From Phaeobacter piscinae (lineage in GTDB: Bacteria; Pseudomonadota; Alphaproteobacteria; Rhodobacterales; Rhodobacteraceae), in assembly GCF_002407245.1 (NCBI RefSeq), contig NZ_CP010681.1, forward strand, positions 2,721,001 to 2,785,000: a stretch of 64,000 nucleotides of DNA, given 5' to 3'. The translations under genes and the position numbers were made by a program. Below, piece after piece: positions 17,727 to 27,196 of the stretch; positions within the stretch are counted from its first letter, which is position 1, and each line of letters begins with the position of its first letter. The notes under the pieces are model-generated. The model made no database searches, was not told the DNA's origin, and saw nothing but the letters and a program-made list of their open reading frames with translations.

Positions 17727-18713
17727 CTAGAGCATGGACGGCACGACCTGATCCGGTGGCCGGTGGCCGTCCTCGAATGTCTTGATATTCAAAAGAACTT
17801 TTTCGCCCATCTCCAGGCGACCTTCGAGTGTGGCAGACCCCATATGCGGCAGCAGCACGACGTTTTCCAACTCGCGCAGGCGCGGGTTGATGTCGGTGCC
17901 ATGCTCATAAACATCGAGACCTGCCCCGGCGATCTCACCGGCGCGCAGCATCCGCGTCAGCGCATGTTCGTCGATCACCTCGCCGCGCGAAGTGTTGACG
18001 ATCACCGCATCGGGTTTCATCAGCTTCAACCGCCGGGCGTTCATCAGATGGAAGGTCGAGGGCGTGGAGGGGCAATTGATGGACAGCACATCCATCCGCG
18101 CCACCATCTGGTCAAGGCTTTCCCAATAGGTGGCCTCAAACCGGTCCTCAATCTCGGGGCGCAGGCGGCGACGGTTGTGGTAATGGACCTGCATGCCAAA
18201 GGCACCGGCCCGTTTGGCGACCGCTTGCCCGATGCTGCCCATGCCGAGAATCCCCAGACGCCGCCCGGCCAGACGCCCGCCCAGAAGAGCGGTGGGCGAC
18301 CAGCCCTGCCAGTCCCCTTTCTGCATGATTGCCAGACCTTCGGGGATGCGGCGCACCACGGCCATGATCAGGGCCATGGCCATATCCGCCGTGTCATCGG
18401 TCAGGACACCCGGCGTGTTGGACACCAGAATGCCACGCTGGCGCGCCGTTGCCACATCGATGTGATCGACCCCGGCACCGTAGTTGGCAATCAGTTTCAA
18501 CCGGTCTCCGGCCTGTGCCAGCAAGGCGGCATCGATGCTGTCGGTCACCGTCGGCACCAGCACATCGGCATCCTTCAGCGCTGTGGCCAGCTCGGCCCGG
18601 CTCATCGGTGTGTCGTCCTCGCGCAAGCGCACATCGAACAATTCGCTCAACCGGGTTTCAACCGGCTCCGGCAACCGTCGCGTTACGACAACACTCAGAC
18701 GTTCTCTTGCCAC
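17727..18713 (-). CDS. D-2-hydroxyacid dehydrogenase (glyoxylate/hydroxypyruvate reductase-like)
   Basis: NAD(P)H-dependent reductase of 2-oxoacids, 328 residues. The Rossmann motif is RLGILGMGSIGQAVAKRAGAFGM, and the three catalytic residues can be placed: Arg in NTSRGEVID, Glu in DVYEHGTDINPRL, and His in VVLLPHMGSAT. IANYGAGVDHID and RGILVSNTPGVLTDDTADMAMALI are the usual substrate and cofactor loops. I chose the GTG at 18713 because GAGGGAGAG lies about 8 bases upstream and MARERLSVVVTRRLP is a normal N-terminus; the frame is open 26 codons further. Glyoxylate reductase is likely, though the exact substrate cannot be told. Confidence 0.88.
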   Translation of the reverse strand: MARERLSVVVTRRLPEPVETRLSELFDVRLREDDTPMSRAELATALKDADVLVPTVTDSIDAALLAQAGDRLKLIANYGAGVDHIDVATARQRGILVSNTPGVLTDDTADMAMALIMAVVRRIPEGLAIMQKGDWQGWSPTALLGGRLAGRRLGILGMGSIGQAVAKRAGAFGMQVHYHNRRRLRPEIEDRFEATYWESLDQMVARMDVLSINCPSTPSTFHLMNARRLKLMKPDAVIVNTSRGEVIDEHALTRMLRAGEIAGAGLDVYEHGTDINPRLRELENVVLLPHMGSATLEGRLEMGEKVLLNIKTFEDGHRPPDQVVPSML

Positions 18714-18937
18714 TGCTGCTCTCCCTCGGCTTTGCAATCTCTCTGGCCTCATGGCATCGTGGCTCAGGACGCGGGCAGGCACAAGAACCATCCCGCGCCT
18801 CGGCCCATCTGACGCGGCTTTCTTTTTCAGACCTCATCGCACCCGGACATCAGATCAGGGGCGGGTCGGCAGAAAATGCAGTGCGTTCAGGTTGGTCAGG
18901 CAGGTAACAGGCAGCAAAAAGAAGAAGCGAGCAGGCA

Positions 18938-19471
18938 GTGAACATTTCGGCATCTTATCTGCGGTCCCGGCTGGCCGTGGTCGCCATGATCATGATTGCA
19001 ACAACCGGTGCGATGATCCCGCATGAAGGCGCCGCGCGAGATGAGCGCGGCCCGGTGACCAATCTGCCGCTGCCGCGTTTCGTGTCAATGAAGGCCGCTG
19101 AGGGCAATGTGCGCCGTGGCCCTTCCCTGACCCACAAGATCGACTGGGTGTTCAAACGGCGTGGCATGCCGCTGGAGATCACCGCCGAATATGGCCATTG
19201 GCGTCGGGTGCGTGATCGCGATGGCGCCGGTGGCTGGGTGCATTATGCGCTGCTGTCCGGTGCCCGGACCGTGCTGATCGAAGAGGACATGCTGACGGTG
19301 CACGCCCGCCCCGACAGCGGCGCGCCGGTCACGGCCGCCTTTGAACTGGGCGTGGTGGCCCGACTGGGCAAATGCGAGGTCAGCTGGTGTTCGATTTCGG
19401 CCGGCGGCTATCGCGGCTGGGCGCCCAAGGAGAAGCTCTGGGGCGTGGCCCCGGAGGAGCTGCGCGACTGA
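18938..19471 (+). CDS. Exported SH3-domain protein
   Basis: A 177-residue protein with an N-terminal signal (LRSRLAVVAMIMIATTGAMI, cleavage likely near GAAR) and two bacterial SH3-like (SH3_4-type) repeats. Repeat 1 is GNVRRGPSLTHKIDWVFKRRGMPLEITAEYGHWRRVRDRDGAGGWVH; repeat 2 is LTVHARPDSGAPVTAAFELGVVARLGKCEVSWCSISAGGYRGWAPKE. Such proteins usually sit in the periplasm and may bind cell wall. The start is a GTG at 18938. It is convergent with the SbcC-like gene, and the 12-base gap leaves no room for a terminator. Function unknown beyond the fold. Confidence 0.82.
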   Translation: MNISASYLRSRLAVVAMIMIATTGAMIPHEGAARDERGPVTNLPLPRFVSMKAAEGNVRRGPSLTHKIDWVFKRRGMPLEITAEYGHWRRVRDRDGAGGWVHYALLSGARTVLIEEDMLTVHARPDSGAPVTAAFELGVVARLGKCEVSWCSISAGGYRGWAPKEKLWGVAPEELRD

Positions 19472-19483
19472 GCCATTCGGCCA

Positions 19484-22096
19484 TCAGCCGCGATCGTCGG
19501 CGGGGCGGATTGCAAGGCTGGTGCCGCCAAGATCGCGAAAGCTTTTCTGCCGACAGGAAAACACCAGAATTTGCAGATCATTGGCCTGAAGCGTCAGCGC
19601 ATCAAACAGCGCCTCAATGCGGGCATCATCGGTATAAACAAGCGCGTCATCCAGTATGACCGGGATGCCTTGGCCGGATTTGGCCAGCAACCGGGCAAAG
19701 GCCAGCCGCACCATCAGCGCCAATTGTTCCTGCGTGCCGCCTGACAGCTGGGTCAGCTGCTCCTCTGCCGCGCCGCGCGCCAACTGACTGGGCAGCACGC
19801 TGTCGGCATCGACCTGCACCTCCGCCTCAGGCCAGAGGCGACGCAGCAGCGGCGTCAGCTCGGCCATCAGAGGTCCCAGATATTGCGCCTGCGCGCCCGC
19901 CTGCGCGGCCTCCAGCGCCTGATCGAGACGACGCAGGGTGGCAACCTCGAACTGCAGAGCCTTCTGTCGGGCCTCCGCGACGGCCAGCTGGTCGGTCACC
20001 TCGGCCAGCTCTTCCTCAACCGCGTGGCTGGCATGGGCGCTGATGCGCGCGTCCAAGACGGCCAGATCGCGCGCCAGATCCTGCAATCGGGTCTGTGAGG
20101 CCTCTACAACCGAGCGGGCCCGCTGACAGGCGGCGCGGGCCTGTTCCAGATCCGGGGCGGCAGCGATCAGGCGGGCATCTTCGGCCCGAGCCTCAGCAAC
20201 GGTCTGATCCAAGGCAGGCATCTCGGCCCTCAGGGCGGCCAACTCTGTTGTGGCGGCTTCCGTCTCTCCGAGGGCCTGCGTGGCGCGGTCGAGATCGGCC
20301 TCCGCCGCTTTGGCCTCGGCCAGGGCGCCATGTGCGGATTGCTGGGCGGCGCCCTCCTCGATGCGGGCTTTGGCGAGATCGGCCTCCGCCTGTGTCTGAC
20401 CGGCCTCCGCCTCCGCCAGTGCGGCCTCCAGCGTGGTGCGATCCGGCAGCGGATCGCAGGGGGGCTGCGGGTCTGCATCACCGGGCAGGGCCGCAATCGC
20501 CGCAACCAGCGCCTCGCGCCCCTCGGAGGCAAGTGCGCGCTGGGTGGCTTCGCCTTCCTTCAGCCGGGCGGTGGCGGCAAGGCGCGCCTGATGGGCGGCA
20601 CGGGCCTGTGCCAATGTCTCAAATTCCAGCTGATCAAGGGCCGTTGCCAGCGCGGTTTCGGCCTCAGATACCGCCCCTGCCGCCTCACTGCGGGCAGGAT
20701 GCAGCGTGACTGTGGCAAGGCCCGGAACCTCCAGCTCACCACCGTCCGGCAAGGCAATCTCATCCCCCTCATCGAAGGTCTCACCGTTGAGGCGCAGCGT
20801 TGTGGTGTTGCCCGGCAGGTAGCGGACGCTGAGTGCCGCCGCAGAGGCGGTGCGGGCGTGCTGCGCCAGGGTGACAGCCTGGGCCAGATCCTCCAACCGG
20901 ACGAGTGCATCCGCATCAACACCCTGCCCGGCCTGCTGGCGATCCTTGGCAAGACGTGCCTGAAGCGCATCAAACTGTGCCAGACGTTCGCTCAGCTCCG
21001 TGCGTCGCAACTGCGCCTGTTCTGCGGCCTCAGACCGCAGGGCGGCGGCCACGGATTTCCGCGCCTGGGCGACGCTTTCGCGGGCCTGCCCTGCCCTGCT
21101 CTCCGCCTCTTTCAACTCTTGGGCCGCCTGCGCGGCCTGCTCTGCGGTACTGTCGCGCCGTTCTGCCGCCTGCGTTAGCGCGGTGGTGGCGCGGGCGTGA
21201 TCGGCAAGGCGTTCGGCCTGTGTCTCGATCCGCGCCGCCTGCCCGTCGCGTTGCAAAACAGCGAGATCAAGCGCGCGGCGGGCCTGTTCACATTTCTCGC
21301 GGTGACGTTCAGCAGCGGCCAGCGCGGTTTCGGCCTGGTTCAGCCGGGACTGGCGGGCGGTAGTTTCCTCCGGCGCAGCAAGCTCCGCCTGTTCGCGCCG
21401 CAGGAGGTGCCGCTGGTCCAGCAGCTGACGCAAATCAGCGACCTGCCCGGCCAAGGCATCGCGCTGTTCAGAGAGCGCGGCCACGCGGCCCTCCACCTCG
21501 GCGAGCGGGCCACCCTTGCGCGTGCCACGGCTGGTAACCATGCGATCCAGATCGCTGCGCAGGCGGCGGCGCAGGCGTTCTATCTGCTGCCCGCCAGTCA
21601 CGGCCTCGACCTCACCGCTGAGGGAGGACATCAGATCGCGCCGCGCCTCCAGCGTGTCCTTGGCATCGGCAAAATCCGTCAGCCCCTGCCGCAGCCAGAG
21701 CATGCCGACCGGCCCGTCCCTGGGCGGGGCAATGAGGTCGCGCAGCCAGGCTTCCGCCGCGTCGGCCTGATGCAGGAGCCCCCCCTCGCGCCAAATGCGC
21801 GCGGTGCCTTTGCCTGCGGATTTGGTAAAGCTCTTGGCGATACGAAAATGACTGCCCTGATGGGTCAGCTCAACCTCGATCTCAGGATCGCCACCCGCAT
21901 GCGGGGCCAGCGCGCGTACCTCTTTGTCCCACGATTTCGCATCCTTGAAGAACAGCGCATGCAGAGCGTCAAAGATGGTGGATTTGCCCTGCTCATTCGG
22001 CGCGCTGAGCAGGTTGAGACCGGGGCCGATGCCGGTGATTTCCACCGGATCGACAAAGCGGCGCACATTGGTCATGCGAATGGAGGTGAGCTTCAT
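19484..22096 (-). CDS. SbcC/YhaN-like AAA ATPase
   Basis: An 870-residue SMC-like ATPase, probable partner of the nuclease encoded just upstream. The N-terminus has the Rad50-like start KLTSIRMTNVRRF and Walker A SAPNEQGKSTIFDAL (residues about 32-46). A very long Ala/Glu/Arg-rich coiled coil fills residues about 190-720. The C-terminus carries the signature LTQLSGGTQEQLALMVRLAFA and Walker B IPVILDDALVYTDD. Compared with SbcC it is short and resembles YhaN, usually paired with YhaO. Its ATG overlaps the nuclease stop (ATGA), so the two are co-translated. A role in DNA end repair is inferred from the pair. Confidence 0.88.
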   Translation of the reverse strand: MKLTSIRMTNVRRFVDPVEITGIGPGLNLLSAPNEQGKSTIFDALHALFFKDAKSWDKEVRALAPHAGGDPEIEVELTHQGSHFRIAKSFTKSAGKGTARIWREGGLLHQADAAEAWLRDLIAPPRDGPVGMLWLRQGLTDFADAKDTLEARRDLMSSLSGEVEAVTGGQQIERLRRRLRSDLDRMVTSRGTRKGGPLAEVEGRVAALSEQRDALAGQVADLRQLLDQRHLLRREQAELAAPEETTARQSRLNQAETALAAAERHREKCEQARRALDLAVLQRDGQAARIETQAERLADHARATTALTQAAERRDSTAEQAAQAAQELKEAESRAGQARESVAQARKSVAAALRSEAAEQAQLRRTELSERLAQFDALQARLAKDRQQAGQGVDADALVRLEDLAQAVTLAQHARTASAAALSVRYLPGNTTTLRLNGETFDEGDEIALPDGGELEVPGLATVTLHPARSEAAGAVSEAETALATALDQLEFETLAQARAAHQARLAATARLKEGEATQRALASEGREALVAAIAALPGDADPQPPCDPLPDRTTLEAALAEAEAGQTQAEADLAKARIEEGAAQQSAHGALAEAKAAEADLDRATQALGETEAATTELAALRAEMPALDQTVAEARAEDARLIAAAPDLEQARAACQRARSVVEASQTRLQDLARDLAVLDARISAHASHAVEEELAEVTDQLAVAEARQKALQFEVATLRRLDQALEAAQAGAQAQYLGPLMAELTPLLRRLWPEAEVQVDADSVLPSQLARGAAEEQLTQLSGGTQEQLALMVRLAFARLLAKSGQGIPVILDDALVYTDDARIEALFDALTLQANDLQILVFSCRQKSFRDLGGTSLAIRPADDRG

Positions 22097-23226
22097 TCCG
22101 CGCCCTCCCGCACGGCGGTATAGAGCCGGTTCAGCGCGGCGGCGGCCACATCGCGGGCCTCCTCGGCGAGGGCGCTGTTCTGACTCTCAGCCATCAGGAG
22201 CTCAGCCGCAGCGCGCAGCGCGCCGGTGGTGGCAATCTGATCCAGATCCTCGGCCCGGTGTTCAATGCGCAAGTCATCCCCATCAAGGCTGAGGTGGCAA
22301 AACGCCGGAGCCTGCTCTGCCACAAAACCCGACAGCTGCATGTGTTGATCTGCGGTGACCCAGCCGCGCGCGCGGATGCGGATCAGACAATTGGGCCAGT
22401 CCTGCGGATCATCCGGCAGCGCCTCTCTGATGAGGGCGCCGATATCCTGCCCCGGCGCCAGCTCAAGCGTGAGATCCTGCCAGTGGTATTGTCCCACCTC
22501 AACCGGGCGCAGCTGTGGCGGCTGGCCCGGTCCCGGCAGGTCCACCAGCAAGCAGCTGCCGCGCCCCGGATGTTTGAACCGATCCCGTTCCGGCGTGCCG
22601 GGGTAGCGGCTGTGGCCATTCAGGGTGAAATCACCGTGCCAATCCCCCAGCGCCAGATAATCCAGCCGAGCGCTGCTGGCGCGGTTGGTGGCAATTGTCT
22701 CGGCCCCGTTCTGATCTCGGTCGAAATCCAGCACGGCCCCATGGGCCAGACCGATCCGCAGATGTCCCTCCGGCGTCTCGGCGCTGTCCATCCAGATGGT
22801 GCGATCCTGTCCGGCGAAACGACGTTCGCAGGGCGCGGGCAGCAGCGTGACCCCGGGCGCGATTTCAACCGGCGTGGGCTGCATCAGCAGATGCACGTTC
22901 TGCGGCGCGTGGCGCGCCATTTCCGCCCAAAGCGGCTCTGCCGCGCCGCTGTCGTGGTTGCCGGGAATGATCCACCATTGCACCGGATCCGCTGCCGCCA
23001 TCGCCGCCAGCGCCTGCCGGATCACCCGCGCCGACGGGGTTTCGGTATCAAACAGATCCCCCGCGATCAGCACATGGCCCGCGCCTTCTGTTGTCGCGAT
23101 CCCGACCAGCCGGGACAGGATGCCCATCCGAGCCTGTTGCAGCGCGGCGCGGGTTTCCTCATCGAACTGGCCAAACCGCTTGCCCAGATGCAGATCAGAG
23201 GTGTGCAGCAGGCGCAGGCTGGTCAT
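22093..23226 (-). CDS. SbcD/YhaO-like DNA repair exonuclease
   Basis: Calcineurin-type metallophosphoesterase of the Mre11/SbcD class. The metal-binding motifs are in order: RLLHTSDLHLGKRF at the N-terminus, HVLIAGDLFDTETPS, WWIIPGNHDSGAAEP, and GLAHGAVLDF plus LALGDWHGDF. The 377-residue reading begins at the ATG at 23226; a TTG three codons upstream is an alternative. The stop overlaps the ATG of the ATPase gene, giving a nuclease-ATPase operon that probably processes broken DNA ends. Confidence 0.88.
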   Translation of the reverse strand: MTSLRLLHTSDLHLGKRFGQFDEETRAALQQARMGILSRLVGIATTEGAGHVLIAGDLFDTETPSARVIRQALAAMAAADPVQWWIIPGNHDSGAAEPLWAEMARHAPQNVHLLMQPTPVEIAPGVTLLPAPCERRFAGQDRTIWMDSAETPEGHLRIGLAHGAVLDFDRDQNGAETIATNRASSARLDYLALGDWHGDFTLNGHSRYPGTPERDRFKHPGRGSCLLVDLPGPGQPPQLRPVEVGQYHWQDLTLELAPGQDIGALIREALPDDPQDWPNCLIRIRARGWVTADQHMQLSGFVAEQAPAFCHLSLDGDDLRIEHRAEDLDQIATTGALRAAAELLMAESQNSALAEEARDVAAAALNRLYTAVREGAE

Positions 23227-23356
23227 GCGGGGCAAGATCCTTTGAAGCGGTCGGTTGAGTTGGGTGGATTGCAGGAGTGACAGAGCCGCGCCGGGGCGTC
23301 AACGCCGACCCGGCGCAAGCGTCGCAGGCGCGCGCACAAAGGGGCGGGCGCCCCCA

Positions 23357-23406
23357 TTGACAGAGGGTGGCTGGCACGGCAAAAATGTTGGATATTTTGC
23401 AAAATA
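23357..23406 (+). promoter_or_regulatory. Promoter and candidate operator of the GntR regulator
   Basis: TTGACA at 23357-23362 is a good -35; an A-rich stretch 18 bases later could be a weak -10. A perfect 14-bp palindrome, TATTTTGCAAAATA, at 23393-23406 falls at the expected transcription start, 11 bases before the ATG. A FadR-type GntR dimer could bind here for autoregulation. The palindrome is seen; its use is inferred. Confidence 0.55.
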
Positions 23407-23417
23407 GGGATCAAAGC

Positions 23418-24098
23418 ATGTTTGGTCGGCGCGCACAGTCGGAGGAAGACACGGTTGTTGCTGTGCTGGCCGCAGCGCTGCGGCGGGACATTTCCTTTGG
23501 TGTGCTGCGACCGGATCAGAAGCTGAAGATTGAGGCGCTGCGTCAGAGTTACGGCGGTTCCAACCACTCCATGCGCGAAACCCTGCGGATGCTCAGCGCC
23601 GAGGGGCTGGTGGAGGCCACCGCCCAGCGCGGCTTTCGCGTGACCTCGGCCACCGAGGATGATCTGCGGGACATTCTGTTCATGCGGCTGGAGGTGGAGC
23701 GGCTGGGTCTGCGGCTGGGTCTGGCGCGCAGCGATGTACAATGGGAGGGCCGGGTACTGGCCGCCCACCATGCGCTGCGCCGCACCGAAGAGGCCCTGCT
23801 GAACGAAGCCAATGATGCGCTGGCGCTGGACTGGGATATGGCCTGCCGGAGCTTTGCCGCAGTGCTGGTGGAGGCCGCGCACTCGCCCCGGCTGTCGGAT
23901 ATGCAACTGAAATTCTACGACCAGTCGCGCCGGTTCCGTCTGGCGCTTCTGCGGGAGGGACGGTTGGATTTCGCCACCCGTGCAGAGCAACAACAGGCGC
24001 TGGTCGAAGCGATTCTGGCGCGCGACACAGAGGCCGCCGTGGCGGCGCTGGAGACCTATGTGACGGGTGACATGATGACAGGGACGAGGGGCGTCTGA
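23418..24098 (+). CDS. GntR-family transcriptional regulator (FadR/FCD type)
   Basis: A 226-residue regulator with an N-terminal winged helix (DTVVAVLAAALRRDISFGVLRPDQKLKIEALRQSYGGSNHSMRETLRMLSAEGLVEATAQRGFRVT) and an FCD-type helical ligand-binding domain (DLRDILFMRLEVERLGLRL; CRSFAAVLVEAAHSPRLSDM; QQALVEAILARDTEAAVAALETYV). The ATG at 23418 has AGGGA upstream; earlier in-frame starts at 23385 (ATG) and 23367 (GTG) are possible. It directly precedes an ABC importer operon, so it most likely controls that transporter in response to its substrate. Confidence 0.88.
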   Translation: MFGRRAQSEEDTVVAVLAAALRRDISFGVLRPDQKLKIEALRQSYGGSNHSMRETLRMLSAEGLVEATAQRGFRVTSATEDDLRDILFMRLEVERLGLRLGLARSDVQWEGRVLAAHHALRRTEEALLNEANDALALDWDMACRSFAAVLVEAAHSPRLSDMQLKFYDQSRRFRLALLREGRLDFATRAEQQQALVEAILARDTEAAVAALETYVTGDMMTGTRGV

Positions 24099-24175
24099 CG
24101 CTGCCACAAAGGAACCGCGAACGCTACGGGCCGGATTGGTCCGGAACGACAATCACGAAGAGGGAGGATTAAGAC

Positions 24176-25195
24176 ATGACCCATTGGACACGCCGCCGCA
24201 CGCTTGCGGCCCTTGGCAGTGCGGGCGCCGTTGCGGGGCTGGCCACACCGGCGCTGGCGAGCAAGCGGAAAATCGTGCTGGGGGCATTGCGCTTCACCAG
24301 CCATTCGGCGAGCTTTATCGCGCAGGAACGTGGCTATTTCGCCGATGCCGGGCTGGATGTGGAACTGCGGTTTTTCCAGGCGGCCTCGCCGATGTCGGTG
24401 GCAATTGCCTCTGGCGATGTGGACTATGCGATCACAGCGATGTCGGGCGGTCTGATCTCCCTTGCCAATCGCGGCGCGATCAAGGTGATCGGCGGCGCCC
24501 TCTCGGAAGAGCCGGGCATTGACGGGCAGAAAATCCTGGTCTCCGATGCGGCCTATCAGGCGGGCATCACCAGCCCGGCGGCGCTGGAGGGTAAGAGCTT
24601 CGGCATGACCACGGCCGGATCATCCTTCCATTACATGGGATCACGTATGGCGCAGAAGGAAGGCGTGTCGCTGTCCTTCAAGCCGCTGCAAAAAGTCGGG
24701 GCCATCATCGGCGCGCTGAAATCCGGCCAGATTGATGCCTGGTCCATCGTGCCGCATATCGCGAAACCCCTGGCGGGATCGGGTGCGGTGCATATCATTG
24801 GCGATGTGGCGGACTATCTGCCCGACTATCAGGTGACGACGGTGTTTACCTCGGCCCAGAACGCCAGCGGGGAACAGCAGATGACCCACGATTTCCTGAG
24901 CGCCTACAGCCGCGGGGTGGCCGACTACAACGCCACCATGATCGACCGGGCCAGCGGTGATGCGGGCGTCGATCAGATGGTCGATCTGATCCACAAATAT
25001 GTCTATGCCGACCGCCCCCGTGACAAAGCGGCCAAGTCGATCATCAACGGCACTATGCGCCTGAACGAAGGCGCCGCGATGAACACCAAATCGCTGGCGG
25101 ATCAGCTGGCCTGGTTCCAGGCGGAGAAGCTGGTGGATGCCGATATCTCGCTGGAGACGATCATCGACCCCAGCTACGTCGACAGTATCGGCTAA
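24176..25195 (+). CDS. ABC transporter substrate-binding protein (SsuA/TauA/NMT1 type)
   Basis: Periplasmic binding protein, 339 residues, with a twin-arginine-like signal (WTRRRTLAALGSAGAVAGLATPALAS). Family features are FTSHSASFIAQERGYFADAGLDVELRF (typical of nitrate/sulfonate/thiamine-precursor binders), SGDVDYAITAMSGGLISLANRG, and LEGKSFGMTTAGSSFHYMGSRMAQKEGVSL. It is followed by its ATPase and permease and preceded by the GntR regulator. A sulfonate, taurine, nitrate or pyrimidine-type ligand is possible; sequence alone does not decide. A GC-rich hairpin separates it from the ATPase gene. Confidence 0.87.
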   Translation: MTHWTRRRTLAALGSAGAVAGLATPALASKRKIVLGALRFTSHSASFIAQERGYFADAGLDVELRFFQAASPMSVAIASGDVDYAITAMSGGLISLANRGAIKVIGGALSEEPGIDGQKILVSDAAYQAGITSPAALEGKSFGMTTAGSSFHYMGSRMAQKEGVSLSFKPLQKVGAIIGALKSGQIDAWSIVPHIAKPLAGSGAVHIIGDVADYLPDYQVTTVFTSAQNASGEQQMTHDFLSAYSRGVADYNATMIDRASGDAGVDQMVDLIHKYVYADRPRDKAAKSIINGTMRLNEGAAMNTKSLADQLAWFQAEKLVDADISLETIIDPSYVDSIG

Positions 25196-25202
25196 TTCTG
25201 CG

Positions 25203-25223
25203 GCCGGGGCGCCCTGCCCCGGC
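25203..25223 (+). repeat. Intercistronic hairpin after the binding-protein gene
   Basis: GCCGGGGC, GCCCT loop, GCCCCGGC: a perfect 8-bp stem with no T run, in the 51-base gap between the binding protein and the ATPase. Such hairpins often protect the upstream message, raising binding-protein yield over the other subunits. Confidence 0.6.
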
Positions 25224-25246
25224 GAATCCTCTTGCGGAGCAACATC

Positions 25247-26014
25247 ATGGATATTCGCCTGTCAGCGGTGGGTCATGCCTATGACAATGTCGCGGTGCTC
25301 AGCGACATCACGCTGGATATTCCCAGCGGCAAGATCGTCTGCATCGTCGGCCCCTCGGGCTGTGGCAAATCCACCCTCTTGCGGTTTATCGGCGGGCTGG
25401 AGCGGCCCGCGGCGGGCGAGGTGTTGCAGGTGGGGCAACCGCCGGAGGGCTGTCTCAATCCGCTGACATATGTGTTTCAGGACTTTGCCCTGCTGCCCTG
25501 GCGCACGGTCAGGGGCAACATCAGTCTGGTGCTGGAGGATCACGGCATTCGCGGCACGGCAGCGGCGCGGATCATCGACGATGTGCTGGCGCGCACCAAG
25601 CTAAGCGAATTCGCCGGGGCGCTGCCCAAGCAGCTGTCGGGTGGTATGAAGCAGCGGGTGGCGATTGCGCGGGCGCTGGCGGTGAACCCGGCAGTGATGC
25701 TGATGGATGAGCCGCTGTCGGCACTGGACAGTCAAACCCGTGAATTGCTGATGGATGATCTGGTGGCGCTGTGGACACGCACGCCCTTCACTGCGGTCTA
25801 TGTCACCCATAACCTGGCCGAAGCGGTGCGGCTGGGCCATGCCATCGTGGTGCTGTCCCGCCGCCCCGGCCAGATCCGCGAGATAGTGCACCTGGACACT
25901 CCGTTGGCCGAACGCGCGTTCGGCGATGCGGATCTTGAACAAAAACAGAAATACCTGTGGCAGCTGATGCGTGACGAGGCGCGGGCGGCAGATGCGGAGC
26001 TGATGAATGTCTGA
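25247..26014 (+). CDS. ABC transporter ATP-binding protein (SsuB/TauB type)
   Basis: Single-domain ABC ATPase, 255 residues: Walker A IVGPSGCGKSTLLRF, Q-loop VFQDFALLPWRTV, signature LSGGMKQRVAIARALAV, Walker B VMLMDEPLSALD, switch His in VYVTHNLAEAV. The LPWRTV Q-loop is typical of sulfonate/nitrate-type importers. The ATG at 25247 follows GCGGAG and starts MDIRLSAVGHAYDN; a five-codon upstream extension is less likely. The stop overlaps the permease start by eight bases. Confidence 0.9.
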   Translation: MDIRLSAVGHAYDNVAVLSDITLDIPSGKIVCIVGPSGCGKSTLLRFIGGLERPAAGEVLQVGQPPEGCLNPLTYVFQDFALLPWRTVRGNISLVLEDHGIRGTAAARIIDDVLARTKLSEFAGALPKQLSGGMKQRVAIARALAVNPAVMLMDEPLSALDSQTRELLMDDLVALWTRTPFTAVYVTHNLAEAVRLGHAIVVLSRRPGQIREIVHLDTPLAERAFGDADLEQKQKYLWQLMRDEARAADAELMNV

Positions 26015-26858
26015 CACCCGGATAGCCGCAGTCCAGCCTGCCCCCAGCACGGAAGCGCCCCACCAGCATGCGCCGGTGCGCCCAGTGCAGTTTCGCGGCG
26101 GCGGCTTTGCCCCGCGTGGGGCCCGCTGGGTGGGCGCGCTCGTTTTCGTGCTGTTGCTGGTGCTGGCAGAACTGGGCACCCGTCAGGGCTGGATCTCCAA
26201 CCTGACCCTGCCGCGCCCAAGTGACGTGCTGGCCACATTGGGGGAGCTTTATGCCTCCGGCCTGCTGTGGACCCATGTCAGTGTCTCGCTGTCGCGGCTG
26301 GTGGTTGGCGCCGCCCTTGGGGCCAGTGTCGGCATTGGGGTCGGGCTGATGATCGGCCTGTTTTCCTATGTCCGCGCAGGGCTGGTGCCACTGGTGGCTG
26401 CGCTGTTCCCGATCCCGAAAATCGCACTGCTGCCGCTGTTTGTGATCTGGTTCGGCATTGATGAGGGGTCGAAATATGCGCTGATCGCCTTTGGCACGTT
26501 CACCCCCACCGTGGTGGCAACCTATGGCGCTGTGGACAATGTCGACCGGTCGCTGATCCGCATGGGGCAGAGTTTTAACCTGTCGTGGCTGTCGATTGTG
26601 CGCAAGATCGTGCTGCCGGGTGCGATGCCGGGTATCCTGTCCGGACTGCGCATTAGCCTGGCGATTGCCATTATCCTGCTGGTGGCCGCTGAAATGCTGG
26701 GCGCGGAACATGGCATCGGCGCGTATATTCTGGAGGCCGGATCGCTCTATGATCTGGAACGGTTGTTTGCCGGGGTTGCGATCCTGTCGGTGCTCGGCGT
26801 GGTGGTCAGCAGCCTGATCGGCCTGATTGAACGCCGCCTGCTGCGCTGGCGCAGCTGA
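26007..26858 (+). CDS. ABC transporter permease (SsuC/TauC type)
   Basis: Inner-membrane permease, 283 residues, BPD_transp_1 family. An N-terminal hydrophilic tail of about 40 residues precedes the first membrane segment (WVGALVFVLLLVLAELGT). Later segments are RLVVGAALGASVGIGVGLMIGL and AIAIILLVAAEMLGAEHGIGAYI, the conserved EAA-type loop region with G-GIGAYI. It starts inside the ATPase gene (eight-base overlap), confirming a coupled operon. It is the last gene of the importer. Confidence 0.9.
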   Translation: MSDTRIAAVQPAPSTEAPHQHAPVRPVQFRGGGFAPRGARWVGALVFVLLLVLAELGTRQGWISNLTLPRPSDVLATLGELYASGLLWTHVSVSLSRLVVGAALGASVGIGVGLMIGLFSYVRAGLVPLVAALFPIPKIALLPLFVIWFGIDEGSKYALIAFGTFTPTVVATYGAVDNVDRSLIRMGQSFNLSWLSIVRKIVLPGAMPGILSGLRISLAIAIILLVAAEMLGAEHGIGAYILEAGSLYDLERLFAGVAILSVLGVVVSSLIGLIERRLLRWRS

Positions 26859-27196
26859 GCAGGTCCCCGTTTTCGAGTCGCGGCAGGCCCGTGCTTGTTG
26901 CGGCTCCAAAACCGGAAAAACTGCCACTATAGGCAGCAAAACACCCCAATAATCTCAAAAGCGCGGCAATCTGCACCCTACAAAGGCGCTGCTGGCAATT
27001 GCGCCCGCGCGCCAGCTGATTTACACGGGGGGCCATATGAATGGCTGTTGTCCTTGCGGGCCGCCGGTCTGTCAGAGCAGATCTGACACAGAATGACCGC
27101 CCCCGCATCCAAGCTGGACTGCAGCACCCCGTCCATCCGGTGCAGCGCCAACCGCTCACCCAAGTTTCCGATATCGCTGAAAAAAGGTTGTGGAAT
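26859..27196 (+). other. Promoter-containing gap before isocitrate dehydrogenase
   Basis: A 338-base gap. The frame of the next gene is open back to 27041, but this stretch lacks isocitrate dehydrogenase homology. It should hold the icd promoter; I see no unambiguous -35/-10 pair and no terminator with a T run. Confidence 0.4.
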
